Positions 1-5,365 of a DNA stretch of 27,710 nt are shown piece after piece (within the stretch, counting starts at the first letter, position 1; every line of letters starts with the position of its first letter). The notes beneath the pieces are model-generated. The model ran no database searches and was not told the DNA's origin. It saw only the letters and a list, made by a program, of their open reading frames with translations. The stretch comes from a virus: the IMG/VR virus record IMGVR_UViG_3300010392_001036, positions 1-27,710 of that record. One strand, 5' to 3'. The translations under genes were made by a program, and so were the position numbers.

Positions 1-13
1 GTCGGTATCTGAG
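1..13 (+). repeat. gene-junction repeat copy 1
   Basis: GTCGGTATCTGAG lies 11 nt before the ATG at 25, with a GAGAGGA Shine-Dalgarno overlapping its end. It is one of seven clear copies of GTCSGTWTCTGAG in the first 1.5 kb. Confidence 0.7.
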
Positions 14-25
14 AGGAAAGAGTGA
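1..25 (+). CDS. 3' end of an upstream small phage gene (partial)
   Basis: The reading frame beginning at base 2 encodes a tail SVSERKE and stops with TGA at 23-25. This shares one base with the next ATG (TGATG junction). The tail matches the C-termini of several following genes (LSVSERGEK, PSVSEETN, PSVSEGSSDDG), so this is most likely the end of another member of the same array, with its body outside the window. No function can be given. Confidence 0.6.
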
Positions 26-270
26 TGGCCGTACATTGTCACAATGGCTGCGAATACTACAGCTTGAGCGATTGGACGGCGCAGCGTCTCGCTGAGAAGG
101 ACGCTGAGATCGAACGGCTGCGGGCTGCGGTATCCGTTGATGCTCAAAAACAGCGAGCGCCCGAAAGCTGCCCGCATTGCCATGATGAAGACGACTGTTC
201 GCATGTCGCTCTCTGCAACGCCGTTGATGCAACGTCCGATTCCGAGCGAGGTAGCAATGAAGGCTCTTAG
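25..270 (+). CDS. small phage protein with coiled coil and CxxC motif
   Basis: This 81-residue protein is of unknown function. The ATG at 25 is preferred over the GTG at 22 because GAGAGGA sits about 7 nt upstream and the preceding stop overlaps it. The N-terminal part has CHNGC. Residues about 20-35 form a short coiled coil containing AEIERLR, a heptad also found in the gene at 1284. Around residue 49 is CPHCH followed by DCSH, a possible zinc-ribbon half. The C-terminus reads TSDSERGSNEGS, a degenerate version of the SVSERG tail. Its 3' end overlaps the ASCH gene by 14 bp. A nucleic-acid-binding role is conceivable but not shown. Confidence 0.7.
   Translation: MAVHCHNGCEYYSLSDWTAQRLAEKDAEIERLRAAVSVDAQKQRAPESCPHCHDEDDCSHVALCNAVDATSDSERGSNEGS
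234..246 (+). repeat. gene-junction repeat copy 2 (degenerate)
   Basis: GTCCGATTCCGAG matches the 13-bp consensus at 11 of 13 positions and lies 10 nt before the ATG at 257. It is read in the same frame as the other copies, giving SDSERG. Confidence 0.5.
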
Positions 271-697
271 CATCCGACAGCCCTACGCATGGGCGATCAT
301 TGCCGGTTACAAACCGGTCGAGAACCGGGACTGGTCAACCAACTTCCGGGGCCGCGTTCTGATCCATGCCAGCAAGCGAGAAGAGACCGAGGACGTTAGC
401 AACGTGATCCGCAATGTCGCCGTGCAGACAGGCCGCACAGATGCCGAGGTCGAAAAAGAATACGCCGACCATCTGTTGAGCGGCGGACTTGGTGCCATCG
501 TCGGAGCTGCGACCATCACGGATTGCGTCCAGGACATGCAGAACGAGTGGTTCTACGGGCGGTTCGGCTTCGTCATGGCTGACGCCAAGGCCATCGATCC
601 AGTGCCGTGCAAAGGCGCGCTGTCGTTCTTCAACGTGCCGACCGAGGTCGCTGCCGCGATCCGGGAATTGTCGGTTTCTGAGAGGGGCGAGAAATGA
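257..697 (+). CDS. ASCH domain protein
   Basis: This 146-residue protein is an ASCH domain (a PUA-like RNA-binding fold) over nearly its whole length. The N-terminus has the family signature SIRQPYAWAIIAGYKPVENR, followed by NFRGRVLIHASKR at about 29-41. The later part shows GAIVGAATI and a CKGALSFF segment near residue 118, as in phage and bacterial EOLA-like ASCH proteins. Family members bind RNA or act in nucleoside metabolism; the substrate here is unknown. The ATG at 257 has GAGG 5 nt upstream; the longer upstream extension is in the frame of the preceding gene's antiphase and is not conserved-looking. The C-terminus ends LSVSERGEK, encoded by the junction repeat. Its stop overlaps the next start as ATGA. 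Confidence 0.88.
   Translation: MKALSIRQPYAWAIIAGYKPVENRDWSTNFRGRVLIHASKREETEDVSNVIRNVAVQTGRTDAEVEKEYADHLLSGGLGAIVGAATITDCVQDMQNEWFYGRFGFVMADAKAIDPVPCKGALSFFNVPTEVAAAIRELSVSERGEK
670..682 (+). repeat. gene-junction repeat copy 3
   Basis: GTCGGTTTCTGAG ends 11 nt before the ATG at 694. A purine-rich AGAGGGGCGAGAA stretch follows it and supplies the ribosome binding site. Confidence 0.75.
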
Positions 698-855
698 GAC
701 CGCAGTTTATGACCGACGAGGCAATAGACGCCGAAATCAAGGAACTGTCCAAGGTGACATTAGGCGCCGCCACGGATTACGAAATGATCCGGTTCGAGCG
801 GCTGCAAGAAGAAAAATGGCTTCGGCAACCGTCGGTTTCTGAGGAGACGAACTGA
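694..855 (+). CDS. 53-residue hypothetical phage protein
   Basis: This ORF starts MRPQFMTDEAIDAEI and is rich in charged residues, with a predicted mostly helical fold. It overlaps the ASCH gene by an ATGA junction and the next gene by TGATG, so it is tightly coupled on both sides. The spacing, the Shine-Dalgarno stretch and the shared PSVSE tail support it as real despite its size. No domain is recognised. Confidence 0.65.
   Translation: MRPQFMTDEAIDAEIKELSKVTLGAATDYEMIRFERLQEEKWLRQPSVSEETN
831..843 (+). repeat. gene-junction repeat copy 4
   Basis: GTCGGTTTCTGAG is identical to copy 3. It again lies exactly 11 nt before the next start (855), with GAGGAGACG as the ribosome binding site. Confidence 0.75.
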
Positions 856-1028
856 TGACTGACGACTATCCGTTCAAGTGCGTCGAGTGTGGCCGGTTTG
901 TTGGCGTTAATGGGCAAGTCGATGTTGTTTGGCCCAACGGGAGCCAGCCTGACGAGCGCGTTGAAGCCCTCTGCAAATACCACAAAACGAAGTCGTCCGT
1001 TTCTGACACGGGAGAGAGCAAGCAATGA
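855..1028 (+). CDS. small zinc-ribbon-like phage protein
   Basis: This 57-residue protein has CVECG at residues 9-13 and CKYH at 40-43. The CxxC...CxxH arrangement would bind one zinc ion. It starts in a TGATG junction with the preceding gene and ends in ATGA with the next. The C-terminal tail SSVSDTGESKQ is encoded by a junction repeat. The family function is unknown; small zinc proteins of this kind are common in phage early regions. Confidence 0.68.
   Translation: MTDDYPFKCVECGRFVGVNGQVDVVWPNGSQPDERVEALCKYHKTKSSVSDTGESKQ
995..1007 (+). repeat. gene-junction repeat copy 5
   Basis: GTCCGTTTCTGAC has one change at the last base and lies 17 nt before the ATG at 1025. The intervening bases include GGGAGAGAG. 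Confidence 0.65.
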
Positions 1029-1291
1029 ACCGCACAAAGATTTCAGACGAAGCCCGCGTATTGGCTGGCTGGACCGATCCCGACGAACGCGCTCAGAAGA
1101 TACAAGAGGCGCTGATCGACGCTCGGATCGAGACGACGCGAACACTCGCCAGTGCACTACGCAAGTTCGCGCCGGACCTGACATCACAGATCGTTGAGCG
1201 CCATGAAGCGGCAGAGACGGTCTTCGATGACTTGCTCGCGTTGCTGCGGGCGGGATCGTCCGTATCTGCAGCGGGAGAGAGTGATGGCTGA
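1025..1291 (+). CDS. 88-residue helical hypothetical protein
   Basis: The protein begins MNRTKISDEARVLAGW and looks all-helical, with hydrophilic helices through residue 75 and the tail SSVSAAGESDG. There are no cysteines or recognisable motifs. The start overlaps the previous stop (ATGA), with GGGAGAGAG upstream. The 3' end overlaps the next gene by 8 bp. Function unknown. Confidence 0.65.
   Translation: MNRTKISDEARVLAGWTDPDERAQKIQEALIDARIETTRTLASALRKFAPDLTSQIVERHEAAETVFDDLLALLRAGSSVSAAGESDG
1258..1270 (+). repeat. gene-junction repeat copy 6
   Basis: GTCCGTATCTGCA differs from consensus at the last two bases and lies 13 nt before the ATG at 1284. GGGAGAGAG follows as ribosome binding site. 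Confidence 0.6.
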
Positions 1292-1556
1292 GTTTCGTCT
1301 TTCAGCATACGACGGCCTTAGTCGCGACGATCTGATTACCAAGTGTCGGAACCATGTGCTGCGGAGTATGGAACAGACCGCCGAGATCGAGCGGCTGCGC
1401 AACGTCATCACGGCTGCTGCCGATGCCATTGAGAAACTGGCTTGGGAGATACCGGCACCCAATCCCGTGACGCCCGGGCTCATGCAAGTCGCCAGTTCCA
1501 TGAAGGTGTACCGGACAAAGCCGTCCGTATCTGAGGGGAGTTCTGACGATGGCTGA
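1284..1556 (+). CDS. 90-residue coiled-coil hypothetical protein
   Basis: The start at 1284 is chosen because GGGAGAGAG precedes it and it lies at the normal distance from the junction repeat. Residues about 32-57 form an amphipathic helix with AEIERLR, the same heptad as in the first complete gene of the window. A proline-rich stretch (residues about 63-69) separates it from the tail PSVSEGSSDDG. Overlaps of 8 bp at both ends show translational coupling. Function unknown; oligomerisation through the coiled coil is likely. Confidence 0.68.
   Translation: MAEFRLSAYDGLSRDDLITKCRNHVLRSMEQTAEIERLRNVITAAADAIEKLAWEIPAPNPVTPGLMQVASSMKVYRTKPSVSEGSSDDG
1523..1535 (+). repeat. gene-junction repeat copy 7
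   Basis: GTCCGTATCTGAG fits the consensus fully and ends 13 nt before the ATG at 1549. GGGGAG is the Shine-Dalgarno sequence. Confidence 0.72.
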
Positions 1557-1821
1557 TATTCACGTCATCAATATGGGATGGGGTGATGCCGAGTGCGTCT
1601 TGTGCGGCCAGTCCGCGCCACTCGATTACAGCATCCCTTACTTCGAGGGGCCGGTTCACCAAGAGATTGGCAGCGCGCTACCGAGCGGAGACGTGGTTGG
1701 TGGCATGACATGCTGCAAGACGTGCCACGATCTGCACTACGCAACCCCCGCACAACCCCCTGTCACAAACCGCCTTCCCGAAAACGGTGACATTAAAGGT
1801 TCTGACGAGAAGGAGATTTGA
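1549..1821 (+). CDS. small zinc-finger-like protein
   Basis: This 90-residue protein has CVLC at residues 16-19 and CCKTCHDLH at 55-63. Together these suggest a four-cysteine zinc site resembling a treble-clef or HNH-like knuckle, but no nuclease motif can be confirmed. The C-terminal 20 residues are polar and end KGSDEKEI, a weak echo of the SVSE tail. It overlaps the previous gene by 8 bp and is followed within 1 bp by a 30-codon ORF. Function unknown. Confidence 0.65.
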   Translation: MADIHVINMGWGDAECVLCGQSAPLDYSIPYFEGPVHQEIGSALPSGDVVGGMTCCKTCHDLHYATPAQPPVTNRLPENGDIKGSDEKEI

Positions 1822-1822
1822 C

Positions 1823-1915
1823 GTGAATCCTCTTTGGCTGCGCTGGTATCGACTTGGAAAGCGTCTAGGCATGACAGACGCCGAGGCCCAGGACTACGCG
1901 AACTGCAACTTTTGA
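1823..1915 (+). CDS. 30-residue microprotein
   Basis: A GTG start is preceded by AAGGAG with 7-nt spacing, the best ribosome binding site in this part of the window. The product starts MNPLWLRWYRLGK and contains a basic, tryptophan-rich N-terminal helix, then an acidic segment ending ANCNF. Only the strong Shine-Dalgarno sequence and the snug fit between neighbours support it. Confidence 0.5.
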   Translation: MNPLWLRWYRLGKRLGMTDAEAQDYANCNF

Positions 1916-1930
1916 AACGAGGGATTTTCC

Positions 1931-2113
1931 ATGGACCGACTTCGCAACGACGACGGCACGTTCAAGGCCCGCACCTACAAGGTGACGGTCTGGAACAACA
2001 CGAACGGCGACATGGAGCTTTACGAGGATGAAGCGGCCGAGGCCCGAGTCGACGAGATCAAAGACATCTTCGACGAACCGATCTACTCGGTCGAGGTCGA
2101 GGACAACAACTGA
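1931..2113 (+). CDS. 60-residue acidic hypothetical protein
   Basis: The product reads MDRLRNDDGTFKARTYKV at its start and is strongly acidic in the second half (YEDEAAEARVDEIKDIFDEP). GAGGGA lies 8 nt upstream of the ATG. It looks like a small alpha/beta fold and carries no known motif. The gap to the next gene is short, so it is part of the same transcript. Confidence 0.65.
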   Translation: MDRLRNDDGTFKARTYKVTVWNNTNGDMELYEDEAAEARVDEIKDIFDEPIYSVEVEDNN

Positions 2114-2136
2114 ACCGATTGGGAGAGGTATTGAAA

Positions 2137-2595
2137 ATGGACAGCAAAACACTAGCCAACTTGAAGCACGAAGTCGCGGAGGCCGAACGTTGCGGGGGTG
2201 TCACACGGCAGACCTCGAATGCGTTTTGGGAGGCCCGACATGACATTATTTCGGCACTAGAGAGCCAGGCACCGACGGACATACTTGAGCGCCTTTCTAA
2301 TCCTTGGAAGACAGGCGATGCGACAGAGAAGCTAGAGCAATCAGTTGGAGACCTTCTCTTCGACGCGAAGGCGGAGATCGAGCGACTGAACAACGCGATG
2401 ATGTTGGCTCAAGGATTTTTCACGGGCTATCAGTTGAAACCGGCGCGGGAGGCCCTGCGGCGAGGTCTGTCTGGCGAGCCGGTCTCCGAAGCCGATTGCC
2501 TCAATCCGGTCGAGCGCCCCTCGAACGGTCTCAACGTCGCAGACTTCGAAACAACGGGCGATGCCATCAACAAGCACCCCTCGCGGTTCGGTTAA
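2137..2595 (+). CDS. 152-residue hypothetical protein
   Basis: The ATG at 2137 follows GGGAGAGG; an in-frame TTG at 2119 is less likely. Residues about 82-95 contain a helix KAEIERLNNAMM, close to the AEIERLR helix of the genes at 25 and 1284. This suggests that part of the array shares ancestry or a partner. The C-terminal third is polar and probably flexible. No family is recognised. Confidence 0.62.
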   Translation: MDSKTLANLKHEVAEAERCGGVTRQTSNAFWEARHDIISALESQAPTDILERLSNPWKTGDATEKLEQSVGDLLFDAKAEIERLNNAMMLAQGFFTGYQLKPAREALRRGLSGEPVSEADCLNPVERPSNGLNVADFETTGDAINKHPSRFG

Positions 2596-2611
2596 AACGG
2601 ACGACCGAGTT

Positions 2612-2860
2612 ATGAGCAGATCGCTTGAACGCTTGATCGCCGAAGCCGAAGCCCTCGCGGGCGGTGATCGACTATGTGCCACTCTCGGTCATGTGTGGGT
2701 TTCAACCGGCGGTGCGAATGCCGGGTGCAACCGGGATTGCGATTGCAGCGTGCCGGTCAACGAGTGCGCGATCTGCGGGGACTGCGACTACGGAGACAAC
2801 GAGGACGCCAATGAAGTTCGGCGTGAGTGCATTCAGCGTCGAGAGCTTAGGGGGATCTGA
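2612..2860 (+). CDS. cysteine-rich small protein
   Basis: This 82-residue protein has a helical N-terminus (SRSLERLIAEAEALAGG). A cluster of cysteines follows: C20, then GCNRDCDC, then ECAICGDC, with a histidine in LGHVW. The spacing fits a metal-binding knuckle, probably zinc. The C-terminal tail is charged. The ribosome binding site is weak (CCGAG), so expression may depend on coupling to the gene before it. The role is unknown. Confidence 0.62.
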   Translation: MSRSLERLIAEAEALAGGDRLCATLGHVWVSTGGANAGCNRDCDCSVPVNECAICGDCDYGDNEDANEVRRECIQRRELRGI

Positions 2861-2863
2861 GCC

Positions 2864-3058
2864 ATGCGTTGCGTCTACGTCAAACAGGAGATCACGAACC
2901 GCCTGCTCAAGTTCTACACGCTCGAAGAGGCTTTCAAATGGCTGCATTCGCCACACCCGCAACTCGACGGCAGGACACCCGTAGGCGCTATGGCTGATGA
3001 TCGTGAGGATGAGGTAACGGCAATCATCGACCGGCTAGAAGCCGACGCATACCTGTAG
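2864..3058 (+). CDS. stand-alone DUF2384-like (MbcA/ParS/Xre toxin-binding) domain
   Basis: Residues 20-58 of this 64-residue protein follow the pattern of the C-terminal toxin-binding domain of MbcA/ParS/Xre antitoxins. There is an AFKWLHSPHPQLDGRTPV segment, then EDEVTAIIDRLEA. In that family the domain is normally fused to an N-terminal HTH and neutralises RES-type toxins that degrade or modify NAD. Here the HTH is missing and no RES toxin gene is adjacent. AGGGGGA lies 9 nt before the ATG. The assignment rests on motif recognition by eye. A phage-encoded stand-alone antitoxin is an inference. Confidence 0.6.
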   Translation: MRCVYVKQEITNRLLKFYTLEEAFKWLHSPHPQLDGRTPVGAMADDREDEVTAIIDRLEADAYL

Positions 3059-3069
3059 GAGCGCGAGAG

Positions 3070-3249
3070 ATGCACGAGCAACTGACCATCTGGGCCGTGA
3101 ACGCCGCCGAAGGCCCGAAGACGTGGCGGGCTAAGTGGGACCACTCGCCCATCTTCCATCTCGATTGTGAAACACCCGAAGCCGCACTATCTGCCGCCAT
3201 GAAGGAAAGGACTGATGATGAAGACAGTATCAAGCGTGTTTCAGACTGA
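3070..3249 (+). CDS. 59-residue hypothetical protein
   Basis: The product begins MHEQLTIWAVNAAEG and has a WRAKWDHSPIFHLDC stretch, then a helix TPEAALSAAMKER. The layout of a beta hairpin followed by an 'EAAL..A' helix is common in small phage proteins of unknown function. GCGAGAG precedes the ATG. Its 3' end overlaps the next gene by 35 bp. Confidence 0.6.
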   Translation: MHEQLTIWAVNAAEGPKTWRAKWDHSPIFHLDCETPEAALSAAMKERTDDEDSIKRVSD

Positions 3250-3532
3250 GGCCGAACGGCTTGCAGCAATACCCGATCAGGCCGGGCGTGAGATGGAGAT
3301 TGAAGCGGCCCTTATCCGGTTCCATGCGCTCGGCTTCAATGGTGCAGAAGAACGGCCTCGCGATGCGCTAACTCCTAGCGCCGAGACCAAGGCTGCGTAC
3401 ATGGGCGAGTTCTCGATGCCGTGGCCGGAACAAGACGAAGAAGGGAACGAGGTCGTCCGTAGCGTCAACGTGCCGTGGGTCACCATTAAGCAAATCATGG
3501 CCCGCATTCGACAGCACGCCAACCTGGCGTAA
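3215..3532 (+). CDS. 105-residue hypothetical protein
   Basis: Two adjacent ATG codons follow GAAAGGA with good spacing; the first (3215) is used here. The N-terminal half is helical (TEAERLAAIPDQAGREMEIEAA is in residues 11-32). The second half contains a PWPEQDEEGNEV segment and ends with a helix. The gene lies 16 nt before the Xre-type regulator. No domain is recognised. Confidence 0.62.
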   Translation: MMKTVSSVFQTEAERLAAIPDQAGREMEIEAALIRFHALGFNGAEERPRDALTPSAETKAAYMGEFSMPWPEQDEEGNEVVRSVNVPWVTIKQIMARIRQHANLA

Positions 3533-3548
3533 ACGAGGGAGACTGAAA

Positions 3549-3908
3549 ATGGACAGCATAGCCAAGCGAGCACGGACACTGCGGATCGAACGCGGGCTGA
3601 CACTGAAAGAAGCAGCCACCCAGAGCGGCATCACCAAGAGCCATCTTTGGGATTTCGAGATGGGGCGATCATGCAACCCCACGCTCAAGATGTTGAACGG
3701 CCTAGCGGACACCTACGGCGTGTCTCTGTCGTATCTAGTCAGTGGGGAGGACATCACCGCTCTCAGCCGCGCTTTGGCATGGTGCGGCGCTCATCCCGAC
3801 TTTGCGCCCGATGCCAAGTACGGAGCGGGCTTCGACGCAACATGCCGCCAACATCTCGATAACGAGTTCACGCCGGGCAGCGGGTTTGTCTGGTGCACGA
3901 GCAACTAA
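3549..3908 (+). CDS. Xre-family HTH transcriptional regulator
   Basis: Residues 1-65 form a typical Xre/Cro helix-turn-helix: RARTLRIERGLTLKEAA, SGITKSHLWDFEMG, NPTLKMLNGLADTYGVSLSYLV. It should bind an operator in phage or host DNA as a dimer. The C-terminal 50 residues are not a known sensor domain and have two cysteines and several aromatic residues near the end. No LexA-like autoprotease site is visible, so it resembles a Cro-type or accessory regulator rather than a CI repressor. GAGGGAG precedes the start. A short AGCCG-TTCTG-CGGCT hairpin lies just after its stop (3919-3933). Confidence 0.88.
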   Translation: MDSIAKRARTLRIERGLTLKEAATQSGITKSHLWDFEMGRSCNPTLKMLNGLADTYGVSLSYLVSGEDITALSRALAWCGAHPDFAPDAKYGAGFDATCRQHLDNEFTPGSGFVWCTSN

Positions 3909-3947
3909 AGCAACAACGAGCCGTTCTGCGGCTGAAAGGAGAGAACG

Positions 3948-4118
3948 ATGAGCGACAAGAAACAAATTGAGAAAGAGCGCGACGCCCTGTTGGCGGTGAT
4001 GAACTTCTTGAAGGGGGTTCAGGCCACCAATCCGCAATCTCATGCGCTCGACAACATGCCCGCCCTGTATTCGCTCAATGATCGGCTTGGCATCCTGATC
4101 GACGAAGCCAGCGCATAA
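3948..4118 (+). CDS. 56-residue helical protein
   Basis: A strong AAAGGAG site lies 7-8 nt before the ATG. The product starts MSDKKQIEKERDALLAVM and appears to be two helices joined by a loop, with a hydrophobic face suited to dimerisation. There is no known motif. It follows the Xre gene by 39 bp. Confidence 0.62.
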   Translation: MSDKKQIEKERDALLAVMNFLKGVQATNPQSHALDNMPALYSLNDRLGILIDEASA

Positions 4119-4135
4119 CCGAGGAATATCGACCG

Positions 4136-4234
4136 ATGAAACTGATACCGATTTTTTACGCGGGAATTGGTCTAGGGCTGGCTATCGGGATACCCGCTGG
4201 CTGGTTCTTGATCGGCCCAATTCTCACGCAATGA
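4136..4234 (+). CDS. 32-residue single-span membrane microprotein
   Basis: Nearly the entire product is one hydrophobic helix (IPIFYAGIGLGLAIGIPAGW and onward) with a lysine at the N-terminus. A glycine-rich GxxxG-like pattern within the helix could favour oligomerisation. GAGGA lies 11 nt upstream. The next gene encodes another small membrane protein. Function unknown; superinfection or membrane-stress roles are only speculation. Confidence 0.5.
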   Translation: MKLIPIFYAGIGLGLAIGIPAGWFLIGPILTQ

Positions 4235-4241
4235 CGAAGAT

Positions 4242-4433
4242 ATGACGATGGAGATGAAATTTTACGTGAGTCACATCGAACGTCGATGGGTCCGTCGCCT
4301 CGTACTGGTCCTATCGACCCCGTTCTTGATGCTCGCGGTCGCACCATCGGTCGCCGTCTGGAACGGCATTCTCGACCTGATCCGTTTTGAGTTCGACTTA
4401 GTAACCAGCGCCGTCGAGCAATGGCGCAAATGA
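4242..4433 (+). CDS. 63-residue single-span membrane protein
   Basis: The N-terminal 19 residues are basic (HIERRWVRR). They are followed by a hydrophobic span at about 20-42 (LVLVLSTPFLMLAVAPSVAV) and an amphipathic C-terminal tail. The positive-inside rule suggests a cytoplasmic N-terminus. Three in-frame ATGs (4242, 4248, 4254) make the exact start uncertain. It follows another predicted membrane microprotein by 7 bp. Confidence 0.58.
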   Translation: MTMEMKFYVSHIERRWVRRLVLVLSTPFLMLAVAPSVAVWNGILDLIRFEFDLVTSAVEQWRK

Positions 4434-4443
4434 GGAATTTTTC

Positions 4444-4545
4444 ATGACTGGTTATCACTACGCTCTAGCAATGATGCTCTTGAGACGAGGCAGACCTCAG
4501 GACAAGCTTGCAGCCGAAAACCTGTTAAAGTATGGATGCAAATAG
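4444..4545 (+). CDS. 33-residue microprotein
   Basis: GAGGA sits 7 nt before the ATG. The product begins MTGYHYALAMMLLRRGRP and looks like one amphipathic, basic helix, ending YGCK. The gene is flanked closely by others, and its stop is immediately followed by the AGGAGG of the next gene. No function is recognised. Confidence 0.48.
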   Translation: MTGYHYALAMMLLRRGRPQDKLAAENLLKYGCK

Positions 4546-4557
4546 GAGGGTATGACA

Positions 4558-4734
4558 ATGACGCCAGCGCAACAGAAATACATCAAGGATTGGGAGTCCA
4601 TCGCCGGGCGAGACTTCCTGTGGCCCGAAGACGCCAAGTCGTTCATGGAGGCGGTTCATTGGAACAATGGCCACATGGAGGACGTAGTGGCCGAGCTTGT
4701 CCACATTCCGGCTCCGATACCGTTGTCGGCGTAA
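4558..4734 (+). CDS. 58-residue hypothetical protein
   Basis: A consensus AGGAGG (4545-4550) decides the start. The ATG at 4558 has 7-8 nt spacing, while the in-frame ATG at 4552 is too close. The product, starting MTPAQQKYIKDW, is compact and acidic with aromatic residues (RDFLWPEDAKSFMEAV). It is the last gene before the structured 223-bp gap. No domain is recognised. Confidence 0.62.
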   Translation: MTPAQQKYIKDWESIAGRDFLWPEDAKSFMEAVHWNNGHMEDVVAELVHIPAPIPLSA

Positions 4735-4742
4735 TCGAGGGA

Positions 4743-4937
4743 TTGTTTAACAGGGCGGCGGCGTGGAAGGACACGCTAACCAACGGGGATAGGCCAGTCA
4801 CCCGCGTTATGCGGCGATGCCCCGGCGAAATGAATGATGACGCGCGTTGTGCTCTGATCCGTCAGAGGCAACGAGCAGAGTTCTGAGGAACCAAACTGGT
4901 CAAGCCGGTATCAAGCCCGGCCCGCCCTGTTAAACAA
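4743..4937 (+). ncRNA. candidate structured RNA closed by a perfect 16-bp inverted repeat
   Basis: TTGTTTAACAGGGCGG (4743-4758) is exactly complementary to 4922-4937. The 163 nt between can form further helices. These are GCGTG/CACGC (4761-4765 with 4772-4776), CGGGGAT/ATgCCCCG with a one-base bulge (4784-4790 with 4817-4824), and CCGC/GCGG nested inside it (4802-4805 with 4811-4814). Also present are CTCTGA-TCCG-TCAGAG (4852-4867, a UNCG-type tetraloop) and GCCGG/CCGGC (4904-4908 with 4917-4921), stacked on the closing stem. Together they resemble a multibranched RNA about 195 nt long. It lies 9 nt after one gene and ends 20 nt before the next, so it could be a trans-acting RNA or a leader controlling the 135-residue gene. 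Weak coding alternatives exist in this gap. Strand is assumed from the neighbouring genes. Confidence 0.45.
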
Positions 4938-4957
4938 GTCTGAGTAGGAGAGAGAAG

Positions 4958-5365
4958 ATGACTTACACACCTGAACTTGGACAAGCGATCTTTGGGCAGC
5001 CATACAAGGAATATGCCGTGCCGGATATATGGGAAGCCGCGCTAGCATTCCTGAGTCACGAACTTGACCGCGTTATGTGGAATATTCATCAAAAGCAGTA
5101 CGTCGGTCCGTTTGGCAACAGCGGAGATGCGTTTCGTTGCGGAGTATTTGAGGTGGAAGCCTATTCGTGGGATGACGAATACGATCAACCATGGAATTTC
5201 AAATGGCGCGACGTTGAAATCAGTTGGTATAAATACCTCGGTCGCGGCATGTCTGCGAATCAGGAATTAACGCCAGAGCGAGCAGCGGACATGTTAACGG
5301 AATGCTTGCTAGCGTGCAAAAAATACGAAGATAGCAACGACACGCGCAGACCATGCCCCCCCTAA
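4958..5365 (+). CDS. conserved phage protein of unknown function
   Basis: This 135-residue acidic, aromatic-rich protein starts MTYTPELGQAIFGQPYKEY. Its middle contains VFEVEAYSWDDEYDQPWNF and EISWYKYLGRGMSANQEL, a block I associate with conserved uncharacterised phage proteins. GGAGAGAG lies before the ATG. Codon use is more AT-rich than its neighbours (TTA, GCT, ATA codons), hinting at separate acquisition. It is the last + strand gene: its TAA overlaps the stop of the opposing gene. No catalytic motif is seen. Confidence 0.75.
   Translation: MTYTPELGQAIFGQPYKEYAVPDIWEAALAFLSHELDRVMWNIHQKQYVGPFGNSGDAFRCGVFEVEAYSWDDEYDQPWNFKWRDVEISWYKYLGRGMSANQELTPERAADMLTECLLACKKYEDSNDTRRPCPP

Noticed and set aside
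1-1535. CRISPR-like array from the regularly spaced 13-bp repeats
   Set aside because: The spacing is irregular (about 160-440 bp), the intervals are coding genes, and no cas gene is present.
3919-3933. AGCCG-TTCTG-CGGCT hairpin after the Xre gene
   Set aside because: The stem is only five base pairs and has no T tract. It could weakly affect the following ribosome binding site, but is too small to call as a terminator.
4735-4889. Small + strand protein in the gap (frame containing MNDDARCALIRQRQRAEF)
   Set aside because: There is no start with a proper ribosome binding site. The region is better explained by the inverted repeat and hairpins, though coding cannot be fully excluded.
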